A DNA stretch of 64,000 nucleotides from Paraburkholderia tagetis (GCF_022213065.1 NZ_JAKLJA010000002.1:434001-498000), one strand, 5' to 3'; positions 19,101-28,162 are shown, counted from the first letter of the stretch. A program made the numbers and translations. The notes: generated by a model not told the origin, from the letters alone.

Positions 19101-20302
19101 AGGGCTTCGCCAAGATCGTGCGCGATCTCACCGAGCGCAAGCAATGCGATGACGCGCGCGAAGTGGCGCTCGTGCACGAGCAGAAAGAACGGCAACGCGA
19201 GACGCTTTCGAGCCAGCTCAAGGACGATTTCATTGCGGTGCTCTCGCATGAGCTCAAGCATCCGCTCAACCTCATCGGCATGAAGGCGGAAATGCTGCCG
19301 CGACTGCCGCAAACCCGCGGCATCGACATCGTGCGCGAAACGGCGGACGCCATTCGCCGGGCGGTGCGCAATCAGGCGCAGATCATCGACGACCTGCTCG
19401 ATCTCTCGCGGGTGCGCACCGGCAAGCTCGCGCTCGATCTCGATCAGGTGGACATTGCCCAGACGCTGCGCGGCGTCGGCCAGGCGCTGGAGAACGACGC
19501 GCTCGCGCGCCAGATTTCCATGACGCTCGACGGCGCATCCGAGCCCGCGCTGATCCGCGCCGACCACACGCGCTGCGAGCAAATCCTCTGGAACCTCGTG
19601 TCGAACGCCATCAAGTTCACGAGCGCGGGCGGGCGCATCGAGCTGCGCCTCGAGCACGAAAACACGATGGTGCGCATCGACGTGATCGATACCGGCGACG
19701 GCATCGAGCCCGCGGACCTGCCCTACGTGTTCGACATGTATCGCCAGGGCGCGCGTACCAGGACGGGGCTCGGCATTGGCCTCGCGCTCGTCAAGCAGCT
19801 CGTCGAAATGCATGGCGGCCGCGTGGCCGCGCATTCGGATGGCCACGGCCATGGCGCGACCATGACGGTATGGCTGCCGTCGATGGCCGAGTCCGGCGCC
19901 ACGCCAGGCGAGTCGGCACCGCCCACGGATCCGCTCACCGGCGTGCGCATGATGCTCGCCATGAGAGACCCCGAGGTGGCTGCGTCGCTTGGCAGGCTGC
20001 TGGAGCTCGAGGGCGCATCGATCGTCACTGCGGCAGACGCGGCGCAGACGTTGGCGGCGCTGGAGAAAAACCCTGTGAATATCGTGGTGGCCGAGATTCA
20101 CGGCCCTGGCCCGCACGACTTCGCCAGGCGCCTGAAGGCCAATCGCCAGCTTCAGCACGTGCGCATCGTGGCCGTGACGGAGCACGACCGCGAAGCGGAC
20201 CGGCGCGCGGCGCTCGATGCGGGATTCGATGTCCAGGTGAGCAAGCCCATCGACTTCCCCGCGCTGCTGCAGGTCCTGCGCGACTTGATGCCCGAGACCT
20301 GA
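16190..20302 (+). CDS. CheB-CheR-PAS-PAS-histidine kinase-pseudo-receiver hybrid
   Basis: A 1370-residue paralogue of the protein at 9781-13638. Order: CheB (GIGASAGG near residue 23, LSGTGSDG), CheR (QFFRD and GCSTGEEA), EEL-repeat coiled coil, two PAS domains (the second around SWNAGAERIFGF), histidine kinase (SHELKHPLNLI, NLVSNAIKF, DTGDGIEP, GLGIGLALVK) and a C-terminal receiver-like domain. In that last domain the expected phospho-acceptor segment reads VVAEIHGPGP, with Glu instead of Asp, and the acidic pair near its start is reduced, although the SKP lysine remains. It is therefore probably not phosphorylated. The ATG follows AAGGA about 12 bases upstream. Confidence 0.92.
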   Translation: MTSSASGGSSNAGGTPLTVVGIGASAGGVPALINFFDNVPDSMDMAFVVILHLSATHESHADEILQRVTSMPVAQVTDAMLIEKNHVYVIAPGKQLRLADGYLQVNAQAGHGERELTIDKFFRTLAEAHGTRASGIVLSGTGSDGALGLGHIKEAGGVTIAQDPNDAEYPEMPQHAITTGQVDIVLPVADMPKRLLELRDNAQRINLPALDRAELQEALPEAPRGGAERVLQDILMHLRVRTGHDFRHYKRATVLRRIERRLQVNGLPDLESYRHFLRNTPDETTALLADMLIGVTQFFRDRDAFDVLRHTVIPDLFRTAPSDEQIRVWVAGCSTGEEAYSIAILMAQARDAAGSATATQIFATDIDDTAIMRARSGSYPNSIAGDVPSDLLRRYFAPEGSRYVISKPVRERILFAAHSLLRDPPFSHLALISCRNVLIYLDRAVQRQILELFHFALRPDGYLFLGSAESADAADDLFAIVDKKHRIYRARRIINRAKQIVAFPSLAQSSAVPEDVQSTLAGAAAPQPPERRGFSFSALHQRVLEEYAPPSVIVDRDSTIVHLSDNAGKYLRHAGGEPSSNIMSVVVPELRLDLRTTLFRALQTGASVEARRVKMVRDGRTSWINMTVRPFHDPGVNADFFLVLFDEVQERMSEEGEADKGEDPVLIQLEQELQHSREQLATTIEQYETSVEELKASNEELQAINEELRSATEELESSKEELQSVNEELTTVNAELHARVEETAKANDDLQNIIVSTEIATVFVDKKIQVKRFTPSATHIFKLIDSDIGRSLFDVTHSLKHPTLAEDVKEAFETLKLIERELQSQDGRWYLMRLLPYRTADDRIDGAVLTLIDITARHTAEEQARIGEQRLRLVAQSTNDYAIIVQDPAGRIVSWNAGAERIFGFTEDEVVGEDIALIYESADRQAQVPAREREIAAHEGRADDERWHVTKDHRRVWCSGVITPIADASFQGFAKIVRDLTERKQCDDAREVALVHEQKERQRETLSSQLKDDFIAVLSHELKHPLNLIGMKAEMLPRLPQTRGIDIVRETADAIRRAVRNQAQIIDDLLDLSRVRTGKLALDLDQVDIAQTLRGVGQALENDALARQISMTLDGASEPALIRADHTRCEQILWNLVSNAIKFTSAGGRIELRLEHENTMVRIDVIDTGDGIEPADLPYVFDMYRQGARTRTGLGIGLALVKQLVEMHGGRVAAHSDGHGHGATMTVWLPSMAESGATPGESAPPTDPLTGVRMMLAMRDPEVAASLGRLLELEGASIVTAADAAQTLAALEKNPVNIVVAEIHGPGPHDFARRLKANRQLQHVRIVAVTEHDREADRRAALDAGFDVQVSKPIDFPALLQVLRDLMPET

Positions 20303-20320
20303 TTGCCCGCGGCGGCCGGC

Positions 20321-20839
20321 TCAACCGCCCGCCGCCACGACGCGGCGCAATTGGCGCACGAGTTCCGCGCGGCCGGCACGGGGCAACTGACGTCCCACGG
20401 CAATGCGCTGCCAGCCATCGGAAAGCCAGATCGCGGCATCGCCGTCGTCGAGCATGACGGAGAACCTGGCCGCGCTTAGCCGGTATTGCGTGCGCCGGCA
20501 GCGCTCCTCCACTTCGACCAGCACGAAAGGCGGCGCGAAGGTGAGGCGCTCGCCGTCGGTCGCGTGCCGCGCATAGACGAGAAAAGCGCCGCCGACCAGG
20601 CCGACGCAAAGCGCGGAAAAAGGCAATGCGAGCCACAGACCGAAAGCCAGCGCCGCCGCCCCGCCCACGGCGCACACGAGCGCCATCAGCAGCACCGTGG
20701 CGCCCAGCGACTGGCGCGGCGTGAGGGAGCAATTGCGCTTGATGCGCCACTCGCAGAGCGGCGCACCGTCCTCGTCATCGAAAGGACCGGGCCCGCCCGA
20801 TCGGCGCAGGCAGGGATTCACAGGAAGTTTCTCGCTCAT
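20321..20839 (-). CDS. DUF2244 inner-membrane protein
   Basis: A 172-residue protein with two adjacent hydrophobic helices (about residues 45-90) followed by a beta-rich cytoplasmic domain with FVLVEVEERC and a DGWQRIAVGRQLP motif, the pattern of DUF2244 proteins that often sit near cytochrome oxidase genes. It is divergent from ctaD with a 157-base gap, which fits that association. ATG 20839 gives the family-like start MSEKLPVN; the ribosome binding site is weak. It converges on the CheB-CheR gene with an 18-base gap. Exact role unknown. Confidence 0.75.
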   Translation of the reverse strand: MSEKLPVNPCLRRSGGPGPFDDEDGAPLCEWRIKRNCSLTPRQSLGATVLLMALVCAVGGAAALAFGLWLALPFSALCVGLVGGAFLVYARHATDGERLTFAPPFVLVEVEERCRRTQYRLSAARFSVMLDDGDAAIWLSDGWQRIAVGRQLPRAGRAELVRQLRRVVAAGG

Positions 20840-20996
20840 CGTGCACCCGCTTTTTTGAGCCGCTTTCTGGAAGCATTTACCAGGGCGCATCGCGCGTGCC
20901 GGCTTCCCGGGCCGCACGAGGCACCAGATCACGAAGCACGCGATCCGGCACGCGCAATGCGCTTCCTCGCTCTGCAACCACGCCCGAGGAGCGATC

Positions 20997-22592
20997 ATGA
21001 GTGCGACCACCCCAGCCGACCGTGCGCATGAGCATGCGGGGCCGCCGGCCGGCCTCGCGCGCTGGTTGCGCACGACGAACCACAAGGACATCGGCACGCT
21101 GTACCTGATTTTCTCGTTCACGATGTTCCTCGTGGGCGGCGTGTTCGCCCTCGCGATACGTGCCGAGCTGTTCTCCCCCGGTTTGCAGTTCTTCCGGCCC
21201 GAGTTCTTCAATCAGCTCACGGGGCTGCACGGGCTCGTCATGATCTTCGGTGCGATCATGCCCGCCTTCGTGGGCTTCGCGAACTGGATGATCCCGTTGC
21301 AGATCGGCGCGCCCGACATGGCGTTCGCGCGGCTCAACAACTTCTCGTTCTGGCTGCTGCCGGTGGGCGGCGCGCTGCTGCTCGGCTCGTTCATCACGCC
21401 AGGCGGCGCCCAGGCGGCCGGCTGGACCATGTACGCACCGCTTTCCGAGCAGATGGGCCCCGGCATGGACTTCACGATTTTCGCGGTTCACATCATGGGG
21501 GCGTCGTCCATCATGGGCGCGATCAATATCATCGTGACGATCATCAATCTGCGCGCGCCGGGCATGTCGATCATGAAGATGCCGCTATTCGTGTGGATGT
21601 GGCTCATCACGGCCTATCTGCTCATCGCGATCATGCCGGTGCTGGCCGGCGCGGTCACCATGCTGCTGTTCGACCGGCACTTCGGCACCAGCTTCTTCAG
21701 CGCCGCGGGCGGCGGCTCGCCCGTCATGTATCAGCATGTGTTCTGGTTCTTCGGCCACCCCGAGGTCTACGTGATGATCCTGCCCGCGTTCGGGATCATC
21801 TCGCAGGTAGTGCCCGCGTTCTCGCGCAAGCCGCTCTTCGGCTATAGCTCGATGGTTTATGCGGGCGCGTCCATCGCCGTGCTTTCGTTCCTGGTCTGGG
21901 CGCACCACATGTTCACGGTCGGGCTCGCCGTCACGGGCCAGCTCTTCTTCATGTACGCGACGATGATCATTGCGGTGCCCACGGGCGTGAAAGTGTTCAA
22001 CTGGCTCGCCACGATGTGGCGCGGCGCGCTCAGCTTCGAAACGCCGATGCTGTTCGCCATCGGCTTCATCTTCGTGTTCACGATGGGCGGGCTCACCGGG
22101 CTCATGCTCGCGATGGCGCCGATCGACATTCAGTACCACGGCACGTATTTCGTGGTCGCGCACTTCCACTATGTGCTCGTTGCCGGGTCGCTATTCGCGC
22201 TCTTTGCCGGCTGGTACTACTGGTCGCCGAAATGGGCGGGATGGAAATACGATGAATTGCGCGGAAAAATTCACTTCTGGCTGACGATGATTTCATTCAA
22301 CGTCACGTTCTTTCCGATGCATTTTCTCGGGCTCGCCGGGATGCCGCGCCGCTATGCCGACTACGCCGGCCAGTTCACCGACTGGAACCGCGTAGCGTCG
22401 ATTGGCGCGTTCGTCTTCGGGCTCGCTCAGGTGTATTTCCTGCTCGCCATCGCGCTGCCGGTGTATTTCGGCAAGCATGCGAAACTCGAACCCGCGGGCG
22501 CGTTGCCGTGGGAGGGTGCCGAGGGACTCGAATGGACCGTTGCCAGCCCGCCGCCCTATCACACTTTCGAGAATCCGCCATTCGTCGAATGA
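20997..22592 (+). CDS. ctaD: Cytochrome c oxidase subunit I, aa3 type
   Basis: A 531-residue, twelve-helix heme-copper oxidase subunit I, which reduces O2 to water and pumps protons. Visible landmarks are the heme a ligand region [10 protein letters not shown], the D-channel Asp in GAPDMAF, the CuB His and cross-linked Tyr with the D-channel Glu in GHPEVY, two CuB histidines in WAHHMF, the K-channel Lys in PTGVKVF, and the heme-ligand region VVAHFHYVL. All key residues are present, so it should be active. No subunit II, III or assembly gene is adjacent, so this copy is an orphan. A GAGGAGCG ribosome binding site precedes the ATG. Confidence 0.95.
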   Translation: MSATTPADRAHEHAGPPAGLARWLRTTNHKDIGTLYLIFSFTMFLVGGVFALAIRAELFSPGLQFFRPEFFNQLTGLHGLVMIFGAIMPAFVGFANWMIPLQIGAPDMAFARLNNFSFWLLPVGGALLLGSFITPGGAQAAGWTMYAPLSEQMGPGMDFTIFAVHIMGASSIMGAINIIVTIINLRAPGMSIMKMPLFVWMWLITAYLLIAIMPVLAGAVTMLLFDRHFGTSFFSAAGGGSPVMYQHVFWFFGHPEVYVMILPAFGIISQVVPAFSRKPLFGYSSMVYAGASIAVLSFLVWAHHMFTVGLAVTGQLFFMYATMIIAVPTGVKVFNWLATMWRGALSFETPMLFAIGFIFVFTMGGLTGLMLAMAPIDIQYHGTYFVVAHFHYVLVAGSLFALFAGWYYWSPKWAGWKYDELRGKIHFWLTMISFNVTFFPMHFLGLAGMPRRYADYAGQFTDWNRVASIGAFVFGLAQVYFLLAIALPVYFGKHAKLEPAGALPWEGAEGLEWTVASPPPYHTFENPPFVE

Positions 22593-22793
22593 AATGGGTA
22601 AAACTCCCGCTCCATGGAGCCGGGCTCTGGCGTCGAAACAGCCCGGACAGCACCGCCGCCGCTGCTTCGGTTTTCGGTTCACAGGCGGCCAGAACAGGCT
22701 CATAGTCTGAAAAAGCCGGTACGCTCGTCTCCAGGCCGTATCGCTTCTGCCGAAAGCGGAATGCAGCATCGAGCGATATCGCGGGAGCCTGTC

Positions 22794-25778
22794 ATGGCCG
22801 AATTGCAAACGTCCCCAATGGAGCCGGTAATGAAGCCGGTAATGGAACCGGTAATGGAGCCGGTGAATGTGCCGATCGTCGCAATCGGAGCGTCCGCGGG
22901 CGGGATTATCGCGCTGCAAAAACTGTTTCAGGCGCTGCCGGCCAATTTGCCCTTTGCGCTTGTTGTGTTGCAGCATCTGCCCCCCGGCCATCCCAGTGGT
23001 CTTGCCACGCTGATCGCAAAATGGACCCCCGTGCCCACCCGGGCCGCTACCAACGGGGCACGGCCCGAGCCGAACTGCGTGTACATCCCCTCGCCCGATG
23101 ACATCCTGACGCTCGAAAACAGCGTATTTCGCACCAGGCCGGCACAAGGCGGTGGCCGGCGGCCTGGCATTGACACGATCGACGCATTTCTTGAAAGCCT
23201 CGCGCTGCATGAGGGACGGCGTCCGATTGCCGTCATTCTCTCCGGCACGGGCATGGACGGGACGGCGGGGGCCCTCTGCATCCGCAAGGCCGGAGGCATC
23301 GTCATCGTGCAGGATCCGCTCACGTGCCTGCATGACGGCATGCCGCTCGCGGTGATACAGCGGGGCATTCACGATCATGTCCTGCCCGTGGGGGCCATCG
23401 CCCGACAGCTCATGACCTGCTCCGATCCTCGCTACACCAGACCGGCGCGCTCGGCTGGCTACGCAGGTGTCATGTCGGGCACGCTCAACCGGATTATTGC
23501 CATGATCCGGCAGCAGGCCGGATTCGATCTGAGCGGGTACAAACCCTCACCGCTATTCTGGCGAATCCAGCAGCGCATGGAAACGCGCAAGGTCTGGTCA
23601 TTCGACGACTACGCCTGCCTTGTCGAAGATGATCCGGTCGAACTGGAAGCGCTGGTGCGCGGCATTCCGATCCACGTCACGGAATTTTTCCGCGATGCCG
23701 AAGCCTGGAGCGCACTTCATGAAAGCGTACTGACACCCCTTGTTGGTACGAATGCGGAAAAGCGGCCGATACGGGTGTGGACGCCGGCATGTTCAACCGG
23801 TGAGGAAGCCTACTCTGCCGCCATGCTTCTGGATGAAATCGTTCAGGAGGACAATGCACAGCGCGACTTCCAGATCTTCGCGACCGATGCAGCCCCGGAA
23901 CTGGTGGCGACGGCCAGTCGGGGGCTTTTTCGCGAAGACGCGCTGGCAGCCATTCCGGCCGCGCGCCGCGCGCACTACTTTTACAAGGCCGGTGGCGCAC
24001 TTCGTGTAAAGCGCTTCCTGCGCGAAAAGCTCGTATTCGTCCCGCACGATCTGATTTCGGATCCGCCTTTTTCCGCGCTCGATCTCGTCACCTGCCGGAA
24101 CCTGCTTATCTATCTGGAACCGGAAACGGTCAAGGACGTGCTGTCTATCCTCCACGGTGCGTTGCGCATGGGCGGATTCCTTTTCCTCGGGAAAAGCGAA
24201 CCCTACCAGCTCGATGGTCAAGGCTTCGAGACAGTCTCCCGGCAATGGAACATCTACCGGAAAGTGGGTCCGATGCCCGGGCCCGAACGGAAGATCACAT
24301 CGCAACGCCCCGGGTCGAGCCGTGCAACTCAGGCGAGATCCGCGCTTCGCGTCGCCCGGGAACGGTTCGATATTCCGTCCGTGCTGATTGACGACGAATG
24401 CAGCGTTCTGCGGATCTATGGCAACACGGAAAACATCCTCAGCCCGCGCGCCGGCGAACCCACGCTCAAGCTGACGGACCTCGTGCCGCAGCAGTGGGCG
24501 GGGCATCTTCACCTGTCGGTGCGGGAAGCGCTTGCCGAACGCGAGCCGCTCACGCTGACGAATCTGCGCGACCGCGTCACGGGCGAAGATTCGATGAGCG
24601 TGCGCCTGACGCCGCTGCAAACGTCAACGAGCAATGTGTGGGACCGGTTGCTCGTGACGTTCATACGCGAACCGCATGCACGCGAACGGTCCGACGCGGA
24701 CGACGCGGACGACCCGCATGCCATGCGATCGAGCCCCGACGGTGCCGTTAATGTGGACTGGAAAGATCAGGCCTGTATTTCGCGCGAGGAACTGGAGGCA
24801 TCGCGTGAAGAATTGCAGGCGCTTAACGAAGAACTGAAAGCCTCCAATGAGCAACTGAACGAAAGCAACGAAGAACTCAACGAAGCAAACATCCGGCTCC
24901 AGCAAAACATCGCGCAACTGGCGATGCAAAGCCGCGTGCTGCAATCCGGCGCGGTGATGACGCTGTTTCTGGATCAGGACTTGAAGCTGCGCTGGTTTAC
25001 CCCGGCCATGCGGGAGGTGTTTTCGCTGAAAACAGGCGATGTCGGACGTAGCATTGCGGACCTCGTCCCCCGGTTCGAGGACAGGGCTTTTCTGAAAGAT
25101 ATCGATGATGTTCTCCAGGCCGCCGAACCACGCGAAGCCGCCGTGCGCAACAACGAAAACAAGCATTACCTGAGAAAGATATATCCCTACGTGTCGGAGG
25201 CAGGCGCTATCGCGGGCGTGGCGATCACGTTTGCCGACATCACCGCGCGCACGCGAGCCGAGGTTGCGCTGCGCCGTAACCAGGCCTGGCTATCGGCCCA
25301 GAAAGACGCGTTTCAGGCGGCGATGAATGGCGCGTCACTCGACCGGTCGCTGGGAATATTGATTCGCACGCTTGTCAGCCAGGCGGATGACGACCGCAGA
25401 TGCGCGTTCTATATCGCGGATGGGAACGTCCTGCACCATGTCGTTGGCATGACGGCGTCCTACGCGCGTTGCGTGGATGGCTTTCGCATTTCCCCGGAGT
25501 CGCTCGCCTGCGGACTGGCGGTGGCCATAGGCGAACCTGTCATTACGCCTGACGTGCTCAATGAACCGCGGTGGCAGTCATGGACATGGCTCGCGCAACA
25601 GTTCGGTTATCGCGGCTGCTGGTCGTTTCCGGTCGAGACATCGGAAGGCAATCTGGTGGGATCGCTCGCTATGTATTTTGAAAAGCCGCGAGCGCCCTCC
25701 GCGGTGGATCTCGAACTGGCGGCTGCGTTTACGCAGACAGCTGGGATCATTATATGGAGATATTTGCAGTCGGTTTAG
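22794..25778 (+). CDS. CheB-CheR-PAS-GAF protein without kinase
   Basis: A 994-residue third member of the CheB-CheR family in this window. Order: CheB (AIGASAGG near residue 30, LSGTGMDG), CheR (EFFRD, ACSTGEEA), a shorter EEL coiled coil, PAS domain (about 730-840) and a C-terminal GAF domain (about 850-990). It lacks the histidine kinase and receiver parts of its two paralogues. The N-terminus carries a repeated Met-Glu-Pro-Val tetrapeptide encoded by a 12-nt tandem repeat. ATG 22794 is preceded by GGGAG, and the bases around this start match those around the start of the paralogue at 13638. It is followed by the palindromic repeat. Confidence 0.9.
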   Translation: MAELQTSPMEPVMKPVMEPVMEPVNVPIVAIGASAGGIIALQKLFQALPANLPFALVVLQHLPPGHPSGLATLIAKWTPVPTRAATNGARPEPNCVYIPSPDDILTLENSVFRTRPAQGGGRRPGIDTIDAFLESLALHEGRRPIAVILSGTGMDGTAGALCIRKAGGIVIVQDPLTCLHDGMPLAVIQRGIHDHVLPVGAIARQLMTCSDPRYTRPARSAGYAGVMSGTLNRIIAMIRQQAGFDLSGYKPSPLFWRIQQRMETRKVWSFDDYACLVEDDPVELEALVRGIPIHVTEFFRDAEAWSALHESVLTPLVGTNAEKRPIRVWTPACSTGEEAYSAAMLLDEIVQEDNAQRDFQIFATDAAPELVATASRGLFREDALAAIPAARRAHYFYKAGGALRVKRFLREKLVFVPHDLISDPPFSALDLVTCRNLLIYLEPETVKDVLSILHGALRMGGFLFLGKSEPYQLDGQGFETVSRQWNIYRKVGPMPGPERKITSQRPGSSRATQARSALRVARERFDIPSVLIDDECSVLRIYGNTENILSPRAGEPTLKLTDLVPQQWAGHLHLSVREALAEREPLTLTNLRDRVTGEDSMSVRLTPLQTSTSNVWDRLLVTFIREPHARERSDADDADDPHAMRSSPDGAVNVDWKDQACISREELEASREELQALNEELKASNEQLNESNEELNEANIRLQQNIAQLAMQSRVLQSGAVMTLFLDQDLKLRWFTPAMREVFSLKTGDVGRSIADLVPRFEDRAFLKDIDDVLQAAEPREAAVRNNENKHYLRKIYPYVSEAGAIAGVAITFADITARTRAEVALRRNQAWLSAQKDAFQAAMNGASLDRSLGILIRTLVSQADDDRRCAFYIADGNVLHHVVGMTASYARCVDGFRISPESLACGLAVAIGEPVITPDVLNEPRWQSWTWLAQQFGYRGCWSFPVETSEGNLVGSLAMYFEKPRAPSAVDLELAAAFTQTAGIIIWRYLQSV

Positions 25779-25792
25779 GGGGACTGGGTTGT

Positions 25793-26354
25793 CGCGTTTC
25801 CTTGTATTCGCGGTGGTCTATTAGCGTTGCCCCTGTGCGGGGCGGCACCTACTTTTCTTTGCAGCGGCAAAGAAAAGTAGGCAAAAGAAAGCCGCTCAAA
25901 CCGCTAGTGTGACGCCGTCCACCACTTGCCGTTAATCGGAGCGGTTCCGGAGCGTCTGCCACCACGCGCCCTACAACAGAGTGACTAAGGACTCATACCT
26001 CCGGCGGCGCTACGCGCGCCGTGGGGCATAATCCAAAACCAGAGGAATGCATACGAATCGATGCTGTATGTGCGTATTCGAGCGCCCAGGCAGCACCCTT
26101 GGTTTCCCCTGCATACCCGACCGCTGCGCGCGTAGCGAGCAGCGGGATGAATGACTCCTTTGTCACTAACATCGAAGGTGCGAGGTGACAGATGCCCCGG
26201 AACCACTTCGATCACAGGCAAGAGGTGGACGGCGTCACACTAGCGGTTTGAGCCGCTTTCTTTTGCCTACTTTTCTTTGCGGCTGCAAAGAAAAGTAGGT
26301 GCCGCCCCGCACAGGGGCAACACTAATAGACCACCGCGAACACAAGGAAACGCG
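25793..26354. repeat. 560-bp palindromic repeat element, copy A
   Basis: Begins with CGCGTTTCCTTG and ends with its inverse CAAGGAAACGCG. Each end continues inward with TTGCCCC..GGGGCGGCACC and then a perfect hairpin of CCTACTTTTCTTTGC facing GCAAAGAAAAGTAGG. The arms remain recognisable inverted copies for roughly 250 bp, with increasing mismatches toward the centre, so the whole element is an imperfect palindrome. A second copy lies at 34827-35386. It occupies the convergent gap between the CheB-CheR gene and the cysteine synthase gene, where its inner hairpins could act as terminators for both. A 78-codon minus-strand frame inside (25985-26221) has a counterpart in copy B. Confidence 0.9.
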
Positions 26355-26380
26355 AAAAACCATGCACCCCGAACCAGCCC

Positions 26381-27355
26381 CTATGCGACCACCAGCCCCT
26401 TTTCCTTCAGCCACTCGGGATTGAAAAGCCGGGACCGATACAACTCGCCACGATCACACAGCAGCGTCACGATCGTATGCCCCGGCCCCATCTCCCGTGC
26501 AAGCCGCACAGCGGCTGCAACATTAATGCCCGTCGAGCCGCCCACGTAGAGCCCCTCCTCGCGCAGCAGCCGATAAACCATCGTGACGCACGATTGATCG
26601 TCGATCCGGTAGGCGTCGTCGATCGGCGTGCCTTCGAGATTTGCCGTCACGCGGCTCGAACCGATTCCCTCGGTAATCGAATTGCCTTCGACCTGAATCT
26701 CGCCGGTTTTCACGAAGCCATACAAACCACTGCCATGCGGGTCCGCGAGGACGATCCGCACACTGCTATCCTGTTCCTTCAGGAAGCGTGCCACGCCGGC
26801 AAGCGTGCCGCCCGTACCGGTGGCGCTAACGAATGCATCGACCGTGCCAGCGGTATCGCGCCAGATTTCAGGCCCAGTCGTCTCGTAGTGCGCCTGGCGA
26901 TTGGCCAGGTTGTCGAACTGGTTCGCCCAGATCGCGCCATCCAGTTCTTGGGCGAGCCTTCCCGCGATCTTCTGATAATTGTTCGGGTCCTTGTACGGGG
27001 CCACCGGCACCGCGCGGACTTCAGCGCCCAGAACGCGCAAAAGCTCCATTTTTGCGGGGGATTGCGTCTCCGGAATCACGATCACGCAGCGATAGCCGCG
27101 AGCCGCGCAAATATGGGCAAGACCGATGCCGGTATTGCCCGCTGTGCCTTCCACCACGGTGCCCCCGGGCCCGAGTTCTCCGCGCTGTTCGGCATCCTGA
27201 ATGATATAGAGCGCGGCACGGTCTTTGACGGAGCCGCCCGGGTTCATGAACTCGGCTTTCCCGAGAATCTCGCAGCCGGTCTCCTCGCTGATCCCGGCCA
27301 GTCTGATAAGCGGCGTATCGCCCACGCACCCGGCAAAACCTTTTCGCACATGCAT
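26381..27355 (-). CDS. Cysteine synthase family, PLP-dependent beta-replacement enzyme
   Basis: A 324-residue fold-type II PLP enzyme. The Schiff-base lysine lies in NPGGSVKDRAA (near residue 45), the phosphate-cradle loop in GTGGT (about 182), and the substrate-binding EGTAGNTG loop near 70. It is related to CysK/CysM and cystathionine beta-synthase; the common TSGNTG substrate loop is here TAGNTG, a variation found in a separate subgroup, so the exact substrate pair is uncertain. GGGAGG precedes the ATG. No cysE or sulfur gene is adjacent. Confidence 0.85.
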   Translation of the reverse strand: MHVRKGFAGCVGDTPLIRLAGISEETGCEILGKAEFMNPGGSVKDRAALYIIQDAEQRGELGPGGTVVEGTAGNTGIGLAHICAARGYRCVIVIPETQSPAKMELLRVLGAEVRAVPVAPYKDPNNYQKIAGRLAQELDGAIWANQFDNLANRQAHYETTGPEIWRDTAGTVDAFVSATGTGGTLAGVARFLKEQDSSVRIVLADPHGSGLYGFVKTGEIQVEGNSITEGIGSSRVTANLEGTPIDDAYRIDDQSCVTMVYRLLREEGLYVGGSTGINVAAAVRLAREMGPGHTIVTLLCDRGELYRSRLFNPEWLKEKGLVVA

Positions 27356-27413
27356 ACCGCCTCCCGCATCGCGTCATACTGAATTGAACGCCTCGCCATT
27401 GTCGGTGTCCGCG

Positions 27414-28085
27414 CTAGCCGCTGCGACCCATCAGCAAAGCGTCGGCGCTCAACACAAGACGCAGACGGATGTATCCAAGCATCGAGTCCAGGCCATTCGT
27501 GAGGGCGCTGTAAAGCGCTTCGGCAAGCGACGTATCCGCACCCTTGGCGCGAAGCGTGCGCAAGCGCTCTTCCTGTTCGTGAACGAGAACGAAGCCTCGA
27601 CGAATTCGAGTTTCGAGCAAATCGATCGTGGCGAGATCGAGCTCGCATACCTCGCAAACTGGCGGCCGTTCCGATTTTCGCGTTCTATCCTTCGGACGCC
27701 CCGATAAAGCCGGCTTATTGCGTGCCTCGTGGCTGGTGAGTTGGGTGGTAAGTTTATCGAGCAGAACGAGCAATGTTGCCGGGTCGAAAGGCTTTCTCAG
27801 CATACGCGCGACGGGGACAGGCGGGACCGTCGTCTTGCTGGACATCAGGACCACCGGGATGCGCTCAAAGCCCGGAACGGCCTTGATTTTTTGAACCATG
27901 GCTGCCCCGTCCATCACGGGCATGGTGATGTCGGAGACAATCACGTCCGGATGCCGTGCAACCGCAAGCCGCAGCGCTTCGCGGCCGTCGCTGGCCACCG
28001 TCACAGTGTGGCCTGCGCCGTCGAGCACTGCGCCCAGCGACTGACGCACGTTTGCATCGTCGTCCACCAACAAAATGCGACTCAC
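27414..28085 (-). CDS. Response regulator with a single receiver domain and unknown C-terminus
   Basis: A 223-residue protein with an N-terminal receiver (residues 1-120): acidic pair DDD at 8-10, phospho-acceptor Asp in VSDITMPVMDG near 53, conserved Ser in VLMSSK and Lys in RKPFDP. The C-terminal 100 residues are helical and contain a CEVCELD segment; they match no DNA-binding or output domain I know. It may act by protein contact. No sensor kinase is adjacent, though CheB-CheR kinases are encoded elsewhere in the window. Confidence 0.85.
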   Translation of the reverse strand: MSRILLVDDDANVRQSLGAVLDGAGHTVTVASDGREALRLAVARHPDVIVSDITMPVMDGAAMVQKIKAVPGFERIPVVLMSSKTTVPPVPVARMLRKPFDPATLLVLLDKLTTQLTSHEARNKPALSGRPKDRTRKSERPPVCEVCELDLATIDLLETRIRRGFVLVHEQEERLRTLRAKGADTSLAEALYSALTNGLDSMLGYIRLRLVLSADALLMGRSG

Positions 28086-28162
28086 CGGCGACCTCCCTTA
28101 TCGCCCTACTAATCGCGCATCGCCTGTTCCTGGCATCCCCGTGCGGCCTGGTATGTCGCGAC

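Noticed and set aside
21585..22169. 194-codon frame antisense to ctaD
   Set aside because: Charged, His/Glu/Arg-rich shadow of a highly conserved membrane protein gene.
25985..26221. 78-codon frame within the palindromic repeat as a protein gene
   Set aside because: Its conservation between copies is explained by the repeat DNA and the C-terminal parts diverge freely; noted as a finding instead of a CDS.
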